Below are positions 27,078 through 36,393 of a stretch of 64,000 bases of DNA, piece by piece (the stretch's first letter is position 1; each line of letters begins with the position of its first letter). The DNA is from Burkholderia seminalis DSM 23518 (GTDB lineage Bacteria; Pseudomonadota; Gammaproteobacteria; Burkholderiales; Burkholderiaceae): contig NZ_CADFDK010000004.1 of assembly GCF_902832885.1 (NCBI RefSeq), positions 529,655 through 593,654 on the forward strand. The letters are read 5' to 3'. A model generated the notes under the pieces. It was not told where the DNA came from and ran no database searches. It saw only the letters and a program-made list of their open reading frames with translations. A program made the position numbers and the translations under genes.

Positions 27078-28598
27078 ATGGACACGATACTCAGGCTCAG
27101 CCACATCACGAAAAGCTTTCCGGGCGTGAAGGCGCTGTCCGACATTCATCTGGATATCGCGCGCGGCGAGATTCATGCACTGCTCGGCGAGAACGGCGCG
27201 GGCAAGTCGACGCTGATGAAGATCCTGTGCGGCATTCATCAGCCGGATGCCGGCACGATCGAGATCGACGGCACCGCGCGCCATTTCGCGGACTATCACG
27301 ACGCGGTCGCGGCGGGCGTCGGCATCGTGTTCCAGGAATTCAGCCTGATTCCGCACCTCGATGCCGTCGACAACCTGTTCCTCGGCCGCGAGCTGCGCAA
27401 CCGCTGGGGCGCGCGCGACCGCAAGCGGATGCGCCACGCGGCCGCCGCGATCTTCGCGCGCCTGGGCGTCGCGATCGATCTCGATGCGCCGATCCGCGCG
27501 CTGTCGGTCGCGCAGCAGCAGTTTGTCGAGATCGGCAAGGCGCTGTCGCTCGACGCGCGCATCCTGATCCTCGACGAGCCGACCGCCACGCTCACACCGG
27601 CCGAGGCCGGGCACCTGTTCGCGATCATGCGCGAGCTGAAGCGCCAGGGCGTTGCGATGATCTTCATCTCGCACCATCTCGACGAGATCTTCGCGGTGTG
27701 CGACCGCATCACGGTGCTGCGCGACGGCCAGTACGTGGCGACGACCGACGTCGCGCGCACCGACGTCGAGCAACTGGTGCGGATGATGGTCGGCCGCCGG
27801 ATCGAGAGCAGCTTTCCGCCGAAGCCCAGGTTGCCGAGCGACGCGCCGGCCGTGCTCGAAGTCGACGCGCTGCAGATCGAGCGCGACGGCCCCGTGAACC
27901 GCTTCACGCTGCGAGCCGGCGAGATTCTCGGTTTCGCCGGGCTGGTCGGCTCGGGCCGCACCGAGACCGCGCTCGCGGTGATCGGCGCGACGCGTGCGCA
28001 CCGCAAGGACGTGCGCGTGCGCGGCACGGCGGCGAAGCTCGCCGATCCGGCCGATGCGTTGCGCGCCGGTATCGGCATCCTGCCGGAGAGCCGCAAGACG
28101 GAAGGGCTCGTCACGTCGTTCTCGATCCGCGACAACATCTCGCTGAACAATCTCGGCAAGTACCGGTCGATGCGCTGGCTGATCGACCGCGGCAGCGAGG
28201 CGCGCACGACGCACGACGTGATGCGGCGCGTCGGCGTGAAGGCGCCGTCGATCCACACGGAAGTCGCGACGCTGTCCGGCGGCAACCAGCAGAAGGTCGT
28301 GATCGCGCGCTGGCTGAACCATCACACGTCGGTGCTGATCTTCGACGAGCCGACGCGCGGCATCGACGTCGGCGCGAAAGCCGAAATCTACGGGCTGATG
28401 CGCGAACTCACCGCGCGCGGCTACGCCATCATCATGATCTCGTCCGAGCTGCCGGAAATCGTCGGCATGTGCGATCGCGTCGCCGTATTCCGGCAAGGAC
28501 GCATCGAGGCGACGCTCGCCGGCGACGAGATCGATCCCGACACGGTCATGACCTATGCCACGGCCGGCACGCGAGGAGCGACCCATGAACCTGCCTGA
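27078..28598 (+). CDS. Sugar ABC transporter ATP-binding protein (two ABC domains)
   Basis: 506 aa from the ATG at 27078 with GGAG upstream; an in-frame GTG at 27012 overlaps the preceding stop but has weaker support. Two ABC domains as in RbsA: the first has Walker [10 protein letters not shown], a weak signature ([10 protein letters not shown]) and Walker B ILILDEP. The second has a degenerate P-loop ([11 protein letters not shown]), signature LSGGNQQKV and [13 protein letters not shown]. It drives import of the polyol through the adjacent permease. The last 14 nt overlap the permease start. Confidence 0.93.
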   Translation: MDTILRLSHITKSFPGVKALSDIHLDIARGEIHALLGENGAGKSTLMKILCGIHQPDAGTIEIDGTARHFADYHDAVAAGVGIVFQEFSLIPHLDAVDNLFLGRELRNRWGARDRKRMRHAAAAIFARLGVAIDLDAPIRALSVAQQQFVEIGKALSLDARILILDEPTATLTPAEAGHLFAIMRELKRQGVAMIFISHHLDEIFAVCDRITVLRDGQYVATTDVARTDVEQLVRMMVGRRIESSFPPKPRLPSDAPAVLEVDALQIERDGPVNRFTLRAGEILGFAGLVGSGRTETALAVIGATRAHRKDVRVRGTAAKLADPADALRAGIGILPESRKTEGLVTSFSIRDNISLNNLGKYRSMRWLIDRGSEARTTHDVMRRVGVKAPSIHTEVATLSGGNQQKVVIARWLNHHTSVLIFDEPTRGIDVGAKAEIYGLMRELTARGYAIIMISSELPEIVGMCDRVAVFRQGRIEATLAGDEIDPDTVMTYATAGTRGATHEPA

Positions 28599-29592
28599 TT
28601 CTTCTTCCACGCCTTCCACGACGCTCGCGGCGACGGCCGGCGACGCGCCGCCGCCACGCGCGCCGTGGATGCAGCTGCGGCGCTCGACGCTGTTCTATCC
28701 GCTCGTCGGCCTGATCGTCGTATGCATCGCGATGATGATCGCGAGCCCGAGCTTCCTGTCCGCCGCGAACCTCGAGAACGTGCTGCGCCAGGTGTCGATC
28801 AACGCGATCATCGCGGTCGGCATGACCTGCGTGATCCTGACCGGCGGGATCGACCTGTCGGTCGGCTCGGTGATGGCGCTGTCGGGCACGCTCGCGGCCG
28901 GGTTGATGGTCGCGGGCGTCAATGCGGTCGCCGCGCTCGCGATCGGCATCGCGGTCGGCCTCGGCTTCGGCTTCCTGAACGGCGTGTTCGTCGCGTTCGC
29001 GGGGATGCCGCCGATCATCGTCACGCTTGCCACGATGGGCATCGCGCGCGGCCTCGCGCTGATCTATACGGGCGGCTATCCGATCGACGGCTTGCCCGAC
29101 TGGGTCGCGTTCTTCGGCAGCGGCAAGGTGCTCGGCATCCAGGCGCCCGTGCTGATCATGCTGGTGGTGTACGCGATCGCGTGGCTGCTGCTCGACCGCA
29201 TGCCGTTCGGCCGCTACGTGTATGCGATCGGCGGCAACGAGCAGGCGACGCGGCTCACCGGCGTGCGCGTCGCGCGCGTGAAGCTGATCGTCTACACGCT
29301 GGCCGGCGTCACGTCGGCGCTGGCCGCGATCGTGCTGACGGGCCGGCTGATGAGCGGGCAGCCGAACGCGGGCGTCGGCTTCGAGCTCGACGCGATCGCG
29401 GCCGTCGTGATGGGCGGCACGTCGATCTCCGGCGGGCGCGGCGCGATCCTCGGCACGCTGGTCGGCGCGCTGCTGCTCGGCGTGCTCAACAACGGGCTGA
29501 ACATGATCGGCGTGAACCCGTATGTGCAGAACGTGATCAAGGGCGGAATCATCCTGCTCGCGATCTACATCAGCCGCGAACGGTCGCGGTAA
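28585..29592 (+). CDS. Sugar ABC transporter permease (RbsC type)
   Basis: 335 aa from the ATG at 28585 (CGAGGAG upstream). After a cytoplasmic N-terminus of about 45 residues there are roughly eight to ten membrane segments. The RbsC/AraH signature [20 protein letters not shown] is present near 85-105, and [20 protein letters not shown] lies near 265-285. It forms the membrane channel of the importer with the two-domain ATPase. The start overlaps the ATPase gene by 14 nt, which indicates translational coupling. Confidence 0.93.
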   Translation: MNLPDSSSTPSTTLAATAGDAPPPRAPWMQLRRSTLFYPLVGLIVVCIAMMIASPSFLSAANLENVLRQVSINAIIAVGMTCVILTGGIDLSVGSVMALSGTLAAGLMVAGVNAVAALAIGIAVGLGFGFLNGVFVAFAGMPPIIVTLATMGIARGLALIYTGGYPIDGLPDWVAFFGSGKVLGIQAPVLIMLVVYAIAWLLLDRMPFGRYVYAIGGNEQATRLTGVRVARVKLIVYTLAGVTSALAAIVLTGRLMSGQPNAGVGFELDAIAAVVMGGTSISGGRGAILGTLVGALLLGVLNNGLNMIGVNPYVQNVIKGGIILLAIYISRERSR

Positions 29593-29638
29593 CGATCGAT
29601 TCATCGGTCTTCCGAATCATCAACGAAAGAGACAACTC

Positions 29639-30727
29639 ATGACGACACCCGAAGCCCAGCCGCGGATGACCGCGGTCGTCTGCCACGGCCCCGAGGATTA
29701 CCGCGTCGAGCAGGTCGCGAAGCCGCGCCCCGGTGCGAACGAGCTCGTGATCCGCATCGCCGCGTGCGGGATCTGCGCGAGCGACTGCAAGTGCTATACC
29801 GGCGCGAAGATGTTCTGGGGCGGCCCGAGCCCGTGGGTGAAGGCGCCCGTGATTCCCGGCCATGAATTCTTCGGTTACGTCGAAGCGCTCGGCGAAGGCG
29901 CGGCCGAGCATTTCGGCGTGGCGCCGGGCGATCGCGTGATCGCCGAGCAGATCGTGCCGTGCGGCAAGTGCCGCTATTGCAAGTCGGGCCAGTACTGGAT
30001 GTGCGAAGTGCACAACATCTTCGGCTTCCAGCGCGAGGTCGCCGACGGCGGGATGGCCGACTACATGCGCATCCCGCCGACCGCGATCGTCCACAAGATC
30101 CCGCTCGGCGTATCGCTCGAGGATGCGGCGATCATCGAGCCGCTGTCGTGCGCGATCCACACGGTGAACCGCGGTGACGTCCAGCTCGACGACGTCGTCG
30201 TGATTGCCGGCGCGGGCCCGCTGGGGCTGATGATGACGCAGGTCGCGCACCTGAAGACGCCGAAGCGGCTCGTCGTGATCGACCTGATCGACGAACGGCT
30301 CGAACTCGCGCGGCAGTACGGCGCCGACGTGACGATCAACCCGACGCGCGACGATGCGCGCGAGATCGTCCGCGCGCTGACCGACGGCTACGGCTGCGAC
30401 GTGTACATCGAGACGACCGGTGCGCCGGTCGGCGTGAACCAGGGGCTCGACCTGATCCGCAAGCTCGGCCGCTTCGTCGAATTCAGCGTGTTCGGCGAGG
30501 ATGCGACGGTCGACTGGTCGATCATCGGCGACCGCAAGGAGCTCGACGTGCGCGGCGCGCACCTGGGGCCATACTGCTATCCGGTCGCGATCGACCTGCT
30601 CGCGCGCGGGCTCGTCACGTCGAAAGGCATCGTCACGCACGATTTCGCGCTCGAGGACTGGGACGACGCGATCCGCGTCGCGAAATCGCCCGAATCGATC
30701 AAGGTGCTGCTGAAGCCGGCCCGCTGA
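29639..30727 (+). CDS. Zinc-dependent medium-chain polyol/alcohol dehydrogenase
   Basis: 362 aa. Catalytic zinc ligands are probably Cys46 (GICASD) and His75 (VIPGHE). The structural zinc site has Cys108, Cys111, Cys114 and Cys122 (CGKCRYC...WMC). The nucleotide-binding motif is GAGPLG around 190, followed by VVIDLIDERLELA, with an Asp that favours NAD. It likely oxidises the imported polyol to a ketose before phosphorylation by the next gene. Related enzymes act on threitol, erythritol, xylitol or sorbitol; the exact substrate cannot be read from the sequence. Confidence 0.9.
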   Translation: MTTPEAQPRMTAVVCHGPEDYRVEQVAKPRPGANELVIRIAACGICASDCKCYTGAKMFWGGPSPWVKAPVIPGHEFFGYVEALGEGAAEHFGVAPGDRVIAEQIVPCGKCRYCKSGQYWMCEVHNIFGFQREVADGGMADYMRIPPTAIVHKIPLGVSLEDAAIIEPLSCAIHTVNRGDVQLDDVVVIAGAGPLGLMMTQVAHLKTPKRLVVIDLIDERLELARQYGADVTINPTRDDAREIVRALTDGYGCDVYIETTGAPVGVNQGLDLIRKLGRFVEFSVFGEDATVDWSIIGDRKELDVRGAHLGPYCYPVAIDLLARGLVTSKGIVTHDFALEDWDDAIRVAKSPESIKVLLKPAR

Positions 30728-30758
30728 TGCGGCCGGCGTGCGCGTTACCGGAGACATC

Positions 30759-32303
30759 ATGGAATACGTGATTGGCGTCGACATCGGCACGCAAAGCACC
30801 AAGGCGCTGCTGGTCGACCGGCATGGCACGATCGTCGCGCGGCACGCGGCCGGCTACCAGCCCGATACGCCGCGCCCGCTGTGGGCCGAGCAGTGGCCGC
30901 AGGTCTGGTTCGACGCGGTGCTCGAGTGCATCGCGGGCTGCGTGCGCGACGCGCGTGCGCAGGGCGTGCCGGCCGCTGCGATCCGCGCGGTGTGCGTGAG
31001 CAGCCTGTACGGCGGCTCGGGCATTCCGGTCGACATCGACATGCGGCCGCTGCATCCGTGCCTGATCTGGATGGACCGGCGCGCGACCGCGGAAGTCGAC
31101 TGGGTCAACGAACACGTGAACGTCGAGCGGCTGCGCGTGATCACGGGCAATGGCGTCGACAGCTACTACGGCTTCACGAAGATGCTGTGGTTGCGCGGCC
31201 AGCGGCCTGATGTGTGGGCGAACGTGCGCTATTTCCTGCCGCCGAACGCGTACGTGATCTACCTGCTGACCGGCGAAGTGGCGGTCGATCACAGTTCGGC
31301 CGGCAACATCGGCGGCGTGTACGACGTCGCGCGCCGCGAGTGGTCCGACGACGCGCTCGACATGCTCGGCATTCCGGCGACGATGATGCCCGAGCGGCTC
31401 GTCGATTCGACGGAGATCGTCGGCGGGCTGCTGTCGCAGTGGACGGAGCAGCTCGGCTTGCCGGCCGGCACGCCTGTCGTCGCGGGCGGTGTCGACGCGG
31501 CCGTCGCGACCTTCGCGGCCGGCGCGACGCGTACCGGGCAGCATGTCGCGATGATCGGCACCAGCATGTGCTGGGGCTACGTGAGCCGGCATGTCGATGC
31601 GCGGCACGGGCTCGTCAGCATGCCGCACGTGTTCGACGGGCAGCGCGACCTGTACGTGTTCGGCGGCGCGATCACGGCCGGCGCGTCGGTTGCGTGGTTC
31701 CGCGACCAGTTCTGCCAGGCGGAAATCGATGCGGCGCGCCTGCTGCCGCACGGCGATCCGCACGTGCTGCTCGAGGCGGCGGCCGAGCACGTGCCGGCCG
31801 GCGCCGACGGCGTGCTGTTCCTGCCGTACCTGATGGGCGAGCGCAGCCCGGTGTGGGATGCGAAGGCCAGCGGCGCATTCGTCGGGCTGAGTCTCGCGCA
31901 TACGCGCGCGCACCTGTATCGCGCGGTGCTCGAAGGCGTCGCGTTCGCGTTGCGCCACAACATCGAGGCCGGCCGGCGCGGCGCGGTCGCGCTGGACGAC
32001 CGGTTGATCGTCGTCGGCGGCGCCGCGCATTCGGCGCTGTGGATGCAGATCATCGCCGACGTGACGGGTTTTCCGGTGTGGACGATCGAGCAGGACGTCG
32101 AAGCCGCGATGGGCGCCGCGCTGCTCGCGGCTGTCGGGGCGGGGCTCGTGCCGCACGACGAGGCGCAAGGGGGCTGGGTCACGCTCGTCGAGCGTGCGCG
32201 GCCCGACGCCGGCCGCGCCGCGACGTACGACGCGCGTTTCTCGCTCTACACGGCGCTGTATCCGGCACTCAAGCCGATCATGCACAGGCTGGGCACATCA
32301 TGA
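30759..32303 (+). CDS. FGGY-family carbohydrate kinase
   Basis: 514 aa from the ATG at 30759 (GGAGA upstream). The N-terminus has the phosphate loop GVDIGTQSTKALLVD, then the sugar-binding region (SSLYGGSGIPVDIDMRPLHP, with IWMDRRA) and the C-terminal FGGY domain (DGVLFLPYLMGERSPVWD; VVGGAAHSALWMQIIAD). FGGY kinases phosphorylate ketoses such as xylulose, ribulose or erythrulose. It comes right after the dehydrogenase, so it probably takes that product. The stop overlaps the SDR start as ATGA. Confidence 0.92.
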   Translation: MEYVIGVDIGTQSTKALLVDRHGTIVARHAAGYQPDTPRPLWAEQWPQVWFDAVLECIAGCVRDARAQGVPAAAIRAVCVSSLYGGSGIPVDIDMRPLHPCLIWMDRRATAEVDWVNEHVNVERLRVITGNGVDSYYGFTKMLWLRGQRPDVWANVRYFLPPNAYVIYLLTGEVAVDHSSAGNIGGVYDVARREWSDDALDMLGIPATMMPERLVDSTEIVGGLLSQWTEQLGLPAGTPVVAGGVDAAVATFAAGATRTGQHVAMIGTSMCWGYVSRHVDARHGLVSMPHVFDGQRDLYVFGGAITAGASVAWFRDQFCQAEIDAARLLPHGDPHVLLEAAAEHVPAGADGVLFLPYLMGERSPVWDAKASGAFVGLSLAHTRAHLYRAVLEGVAFALRHNIEAGRRGAVALDDRLIVVGGAAHSALWMQIIADVTGFPVWTIEQDVEAAMGAALLAAVGAGLVPHDEAQGGWVTLVERARPDAGRAATYDARFSLYTALYPALKPIMHRLGTS

Positions 32304-33058
32304 ACTCACGATTCGATTTCAGCGGTGCGCGGGTGCTCGTCACGGGGGCATCGAGCGGGATCGGGCGCGCGTGCGCGGTCGCGCTGGCGCAGGCCGGTGC
32401 GCAGGTCGTCGCGGCGGCGCGCGACATGGCCGCGCTCGATGCGCTGGCCGGCGAGACCGCGTGCGAGACACTGCGCATCGACGTCGGCGGCGACGAGCGT
32501 GCGATCGACGCGGCGCTCGCCGCGCACGATGCGTTCGACGGCCTCGTCAATTGCGCGGGGATCGCGTCGCTCGAACCGGCGCTCGAGGTCGGCGCCGAAC
32601 AGTTCGATCGCGTGATGGCCGTCAATGCGCGCGGTGCGGCGCTCGTCGCGCGCGCCGTCGCGCGGAAGATGATCGAACGCGACGCGCGCGGCGCGGCCCG
32701 TGCACGGGGCAGCATCGTCAACGTGTCGAGCCAGGCCGCGCTGGTCGGCCTGCCCGCGCATTTGAGCTACTGCGCGTCGAAGGCGGCGATGGACGCGATC
32801 ACGCGCGTGCTGTGCATCGAACTCGGGCCGCACGGCATTCGTGTGAACAGCGTGAACCCGACCGTCACGCTCACGCCGATGGCGCAGTTCGCGTGGAGCG
32901 AGCCGGAGAAGCGCGCGCCGATGCTGGCCGCGATTCCGCTCGGGCGCTTTGCGGAACCCGACGAAGTCGTCGAGCCGATCCTGTTTTTGCTGAGCGACGC
33001 GGCGTCGATGATCAGCGGCGTGTCGCTGCCGGTCGACGGCGGGTATACGGCGCGCTAG
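32300..33058 (+). CDS. SDR oxidoreductase similar to L-xylulose reductase (DCXR)
   Basis: 252 aa. The cofactor motif TGASSGIGRA (about 15-24), Asn in NCAG, Ser-Ser in VNVSSQAAL and the catalytic YCASK are all present. The C-terminal stretch AIPLGRFAEPDEVVEPILFL closely follows mammalian and bacterial L-xylulose reductases, which interconvert xylitol and L-xylulose. Translation is coupled to the kinase by an ATGA overlap. With the dehydrogenase and kinase it suggests a route from a pentitol (or tetritol) through a ketose to the pentose phosphate pathway. Confidence 0.88.
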   Translation: MNSRFDFSGARVLVTGASSGIGRACAVALAQAGAQVVAAARDMAALDALAGETACETLRIDVGGDERAIDAALAAHDAFDGLVNCAGIASLEPALEVGAEQFDRVMAVNARGAALVARAVARKMIERDARGAARARGSIVNVSSQAALVGLPAHLSYCASKAAMDAITRVLCIELGPHGIRVNSVNPTVTLTPMAQFAWSEPEKRAPMLAAIPLGRFAEPDEVVEPILFLLSDAASMISGVSLPVDGGYTAR

Positions 33059-33126
33059 GCCGCGTCATGCGGCGATCGCGCATGACGGAAACCCGGCCAT
33101 GAAGGCGCGCGGCAGCCGATGCGCGG

Positions 33127-33267
33127 CTAAACCGGGTCCTTGCTCGGCGGTCCGTCCGGTTGTTGCGGGTTGTCGTGATGACCGGGCGGCGACGACAGCG
33201 GGTCGTCTTCCGGATCGCGGTTCGGGTCGGCCGGTGGCTCGGGCGTCGGGGTCGTGTGGTCGGTCAT
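33127..33267 (-). CDS. Small Pro/Asp-rich hypothetical protein
   Basis: 46 aa from the ATG at 33267 (MTDHTTPTPEPPADP). Composed mainly of Pro, Asp, Glu and His, with no hydrophobic core, so it is probably disordered. A GAG motif precedes the start. Short Pro/Asp-rich proteins of this kind are common in Burkholderia; no function is known to me. Confidence 0.5.
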   Translation of the reverse strand: MTDHTTPTPEPPADPNRDPEDDPLSSPPGHHDNPQQPDGPPSKDPV

Positions 33268-33445
33268 GGAGAACTCGCGCAGTGCGTGACGGCGGCGCGG
33301 CGGGTGCGCCTCGTCTCCGTTATAGCCAATCGGGCGCACGTTTGCAGCGGGATTGTTGCCGCCGGTCGGCGAGCGTCGGGGAAGTTCGCGCGTGGGCGGT
33401 TTGCGTGCGGGATCGTGCCGGGCGCGGGCTCCCGCGCGATCGCGG

Positions 33446-34030
33446 TCAGCGTAAATCCGCAGGCGTATCGACGTCGCGCAGGATGCCGGGATCGTCGACC
33501 TCGAGCAGTTTCACCGGCGCACTGGCGAACAGCGCGCGGGCGCCCGTGTCGCCGTCGAGGGCGGCGAGCGCATCGAAATGGTGCGCGGCGAAACCGACCG
33601 GATGGCCGCGTACGCCGCGATAGGCGGGCGCCACGATCGAGGCGTCGTCGGCTTCGAGCGCGCGTGTGACCGTTTCGTAGGTGGCCGCGGCGATCCACGG
33701 CATGTCGGCGAGCGCGACGAGCCAGCCGCTTGCGTCGGGCGCCGTGCGGACGCCGGCCGCGAGGCTGGCGCCCATGCCGCGCAACGCGTCGGGCGCATAG
33801 ACGACATGACAGCCGGCTTCGTTCAGCAGAATCGCGAGTTTCTCGGCGCCGGGACGGACGACCGCGATCACGTCGGCCGTGGCCACCGCGAGACGGCGGG
33901 CGGCGGCGACCGCCACCGGCGTACCGTCGGGAAGCACCGCGAGCAGCTTGCTGTGCAGGCCGCTCGGGTCGAAGCGTTGACCAAGGCCGCCCGCGAGCAG
34001 GACGCCGGTGGCAAGTGATGCATAGGACAT
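33446..34030 (-). CDS. MobA/MocA-like nucleotidyltransferase
   Basis: 194 aa. Starts with the nucleotidyltransferase signature VLLAGGLGQRFDPSG and has the metal-binding ALADMPWI near 107, plus GHPVGFAAHHF, as in MocA, which transfers CMP to molybdopterin to form the cytosine dinucleotide cofactor. That cofactor is used by xanthine-oxidase-type enzymes such as the iorAB pair in this window, a possible but unproven link. The gene is alone and not next to xdhC or other cofactor genes, so the specificity is open. Confidence 0.82.
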   Translation of the reverse strand: MSYASLATGVLLAGGLGQRFDPSGLHSKLLAVLPDGTPVAVAAARRLAVATADVIAVVRPGAEKLAILLNEAGCHVVYAPDALRGMGASLAAGVRTAPDASGWLVALADMPWIAAATYETVTRALEADDASIVAPAYRGVRGHPVGFAAHHFDALAALDGDTGARALFASAPVKLLEVDDPGILRDVDTPADLR

Positions 34031-34132
34031 CGGCGCGGGGGGAGTGAGGCAGGTGCTGCGATTGTGCGGGAGCGGGCGGGGATCGGCAAGTGAGGATGTT
34101 ACCGAGGCGCGCCCGTCAGGCCGGCAAGACTG

Positions 34133-34825
34133 TCATCGCGATGTCTCGTCGAGCATGCTTTCCTCGACAGGACCGTAAATGGCGTGCGATTCGTTCTTGA
34201 TGAGGGCCCAATAGCGATCGCCGAACGACCAGTGCCACCATTCGGACGGGTAATTCGTGAAGCCGGCGCTGGCCAGCGCGGCGCTCAATATCTGGCGGTT
34301 GCGTGCGGCCGGGCGGCTGATGAACGCGTTGTGCGTGTAGCACGCACCGGACGATTCCTGGTCGGTGGCGTTCATGATGCTGCCCATGTCGGCTTCGACG
34401 CCGTCTGCCGAAATCAGCGTGAGGTCGACGGCGGCACCGGTCGGGTGAGCGGCGACCTCGGGCGGCGCGACATAGTGGCTCGCGAGTTCGACCAGCACGT
34501 CATCGGCCGGCAGCGGATTCAGCGTCGCGCGCAGCGCCGCGAGGTGGCTGGCGAAGTATTCGCGCTGAAGGGCGAGCGGGCGATAGCCTTCCTTCACATA
34601 CAGGCGCAGGCCGGCCGGGAGCGCGTGCGCGGCGGCGGTCAGCCTTTGCGCGACACCGCGGCGAACCTTCAGGAAATGCGGACTCGTGTTCGCCACGACG
34701 CTGCGCGAGTGGTCGACGGCGATGCGTTCATCGAAGGAAGCGAGATCGACGAACCCTTCGTGCGACTCCATCAGGGGGATCGACCGGACGGCGGGATCGG
34801 AGAGCGATATCACGGTAGCGGGCAA
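34133..34825 (-). CDS. D-alanyl-D-alanine dipeptidase (VanX/DdpX type, M15)
   Basis: 230 aa. Zinc ligands and catalytic residues of family M15D are visible: His127 and Asp134 in HPTGAAVDLTL, Glu195 and His198 in EWWHWSFGD, and Arg82 in GYRP. No signal peptide, so cytoplasmic. VanX-type enzymes hydrolyse the free D-Ala-D-Ala dipeptide. In Gram-negatives without van genes this is thought to recycle peptidoglycan D-Ala or to provide it as a nutrient. No vanA/vanH homologue is nearby, so glycopeptide resistance is not implied. Confidence 0.88.
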   Translation of the reverse strand: MPATVISLSDPAVRSIPLMESHEGFVDLASFDERIAVDHSRSVVANTSPHFLKVRRGVAQRLTAAAHALPAGLRLYVKEGYRPLALQREYFASHLAALRATLNPLPADDVLVELASHYVAPPEVAAHPTGAAVDLTLISADGVEADMGSIMNATDQESSGACYTHNAFISRPAARNRQILSAALASAGFTNYPSEWWHWSFGDRYWALIKNESHAIYGPVEESMLDETSR

Positions 34826-34957
34826 GTGGCGCGACGACGGTGGCAGGCCACGAACCGATGGGGTGAGGCGGCCGTGGTCGTTCTGGTCAGACGAATCGTC
34901 AATATGCCAGAGTCCGGCCGGGGACGCGCGACGATTGGGCCCGCAGGCGGGCGATGC

Positions 34958-35353
34958 TTACCAGAGTGTCTTCACGTGCGCGTACGCGCGGATTTTTTCG
35001 TCTCGGGTGACGAGCGGCGCGCCGAGCCGCCGTGCGGTTGCAACGATCATGCGGTCGGCCGGATCCTTGTGGAACGTGCCGGGCAGGTCGGTGGATTTCG
35101 CGGCGATGTCGGCGTCGACGGGCACGAACCGCATGCCGTCGATCTGCGCGACGGTGGCGAGCCACGCGTCGACATCCATCGTCAGGGCGAGGCGATCGTT
35201 GCGCACCAGCATGGCGATCTCCCACGCGGAGATCGCCGACGCGGCGAGCCCGCCTTCGCTGCGTGCGCGATCGATCGCGCTGCGCGCTTTCTTGCTGAGC
35301 GATGCGTCGCCCGCCGCCCACCATACCAATGCATGCGTATCCAGCACGATCAC
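34958..35353 (-). CDS. PIN-domain ribonuclease toxin (VapC family)
   Basis: 131 aa from the GTG at 35353, which overlaps the antitoxin stop as GTGA and has GGGAGG upstream; an ATG at 35368 would add five residues. PIN-domain acidic residues: Asp in VLDTHAL, Glu in ISAWEIAML, and the C-terminal Asp pair in HKDPADRMIVATA, which bind Mg in VapC endoribonucleases that cut tRNA or rRNA. Paired with a Phd/YefM-type antitoxin immediately upstream, an arrangement seen in many proteobacteria. Confidence 0.88.
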   Translation of the reverse strand: MIVLDTHALVWWAAGDASLSKKARSAIDRARSEGGLAASAISAWEIAMLVRNDRLALTMDVDAWLATVAQIDGMRFVPVDADIAAKSTDLPGTFHKDPADRMIVATARRLGAPLVTRDEKIRAYAHVKTLW

Positions 35354-35589
35354 CGCGACGCCTCCCAATCATCTTCCGCAATCGGATCGAGAGGATTGTC
35401 GTAGCGCATGACCGAGCCGCGCAATATGTCCAACGGCTGAGCCTCGCGTGCGTGATACGGCCGGATTTCGAGCGTCGGCTTGCCGTGATCGGTGACGATC
35501 AGGCTTTCGCCCGACGACTCGACGAGCCGGAAGTATTCGAGTGCGCGAGCCTTGAATTCGGATTTCGATACGGGAGCGTGAGGCATCAT
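35350..35589 (-). CDS. Phd/YefM-type antitoxin partner of the PIN toxin
   Basis: 79 aa, with two adjacent ATG codons at 35589 and 35586. The sequence VSKSEFKARALEYFRLVESS and SLIVTDHGKPTLEIRPY matches the Phd/YefM fold, which binds operator DNA with its N-terminal part and neutralises the toxin with the C-terminal tail. Expected autoregulation is supported by a palindrome and direct repeats just upstream. No ribosome-binding site is visible, so the mRNA may be leaderless or the operator may include the leader. Confidence 0.87.
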   Translation of the reverse strand: MMPHAPVSKSEFKARALEYFRLVESSGESLIVTDHGKPTLEIRPYHAREAQPLDILRGSVMRYDNPLDPIAEDDWEASR

Positions 35590-35598
35590 GATATGAGC

Positions 35599-35620
35599 AT
35601 GGTCATATGACGATGGTCAT
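35599..35620. promoter_or_regulatory. Operator of the Phd/VapC pair
   Basis: ATGGTCAT occurs at 35599-35606 and 35613-35620, 14 bp apart, and the perfect palindrome GTCATATGAC lies at 35602-35611. The array begins 10 bp upstream of the antitoxin ATG, the usual location for toxin-antitoxin autorepression. Confidence 0.6.
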
Positions 35621-35709
35621 TTTAGGCCAGCATTTCGACCCGACGCAAGCGCCGGGCGTCACGCGTGCGCAACGCGTGGCGCCGGAAAGGGCGGCGTTAC
35701 CGGTTCGCG

Positions 35710-36393
35710 CTACGCATCGGCCCACTTCCTCAACAGGTTGTGATAAATCCCCGTCAACGCAATGACCATCGGATCCTTCGCGCCTTTTTCCGCGGAAAGC
35801 GCCTGAATCTGCGTATCGAGCTGGAACAGCAGCGTGCGGTCGCCGTCGTCGCGCACCATGCTCTGGATCCAGAAGAACGACGCGACGCGCTCGCCGCGCG
35901 TCACCGGCGTCACGTGATGCAGGCTCGACGCGGGATACAGCACGAGATCGCCCGCCGGCAGCTTCGCGCGATGCACGCCGTACGTATCCTCGACGCACAG
36001 CTCGCCGCCGTCGTACGCATCGGGTTCCGCGAGAAACAGCGTCGCCGACAGATCGCTGCGCACGCGGAAATCGGTGCCGCGCAGCAGCCGGATCGCGTTG
36101 TCGACGTGCGTGTCGAACGTCTCGCCGCCGGCATAGCGATTGAACAGCGGCGGGAATACCTTCAACGGCAGCGCCGCCGAAAAGAACAGCGGATGGCGCG
36201 CGAGCGCATCCTGGATCGCGTCGCCGACGGCACGCGCGACGGGCGAGCCTTCCGGCAACTGCCGGTTGCGTTTCGCGAGCGCCGACTGCGCGCCGGACGT
36301 CGCGTTGCCGTCGACCCATTCGGCGGCATCGAGCAGGTCGCGGCATTGCGCGACCTGCGCCTGGGTCAGTACACCGGGGACATGAAGCATCAT
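35710..36393 (-). CDS. piuC: Fe(II)/2-oxoglutarate-dependent PKHD-type hydroxylase (PiuC/YbiX)
   Basis: 227 aa. The double-stranded beta helix has the iron triad in THVDN (His and Asp) and [12 protein letters not shown], with the Arg binding 2-oxoglutarate. Conserved [15 protein letters not shown] lies near the end. PiuC/YbiX-type hydroxylases sit with TonB-dependent receptors in iron-uptake loci; the substrate is not well defined. The start (ATG-ATG at 36393) overlaps the Sel1 gene stop as ATGA. The order receptor - Sel1 protein - PiuC resembles the P. aeruginosa piuA region, and transcription would run from the receptor. Confidence 0.92.
   Translation of the reverse strand: MMLHVPGVLTQAQVAQCRDLLDAAEWVDGNATSGAQSALAKRNRQLPEGSPVARAVGDAIQDALARHPLFFSAALPLKVFPPLFNRYAGGETFDTHVDNAIRLLRGTDFRVRSDLSATLFLAEPDAYDGGELCVEDTYGVHRAKLPAGDLVLYPASSLHHVTPVTRGERVASFFWIQSMVRDDGDRTLLFQLDTQIQALSAEKGAKDPMVIALTGIYHNLLRKWADA

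Noticed and set aside
34133-34825. Glycopeptide resistance (vanX)
   Set aside because: The dipeptidase family is right, but no vanH, vanA or vanRS genes are near; a nutritional or recycling role is more likely.
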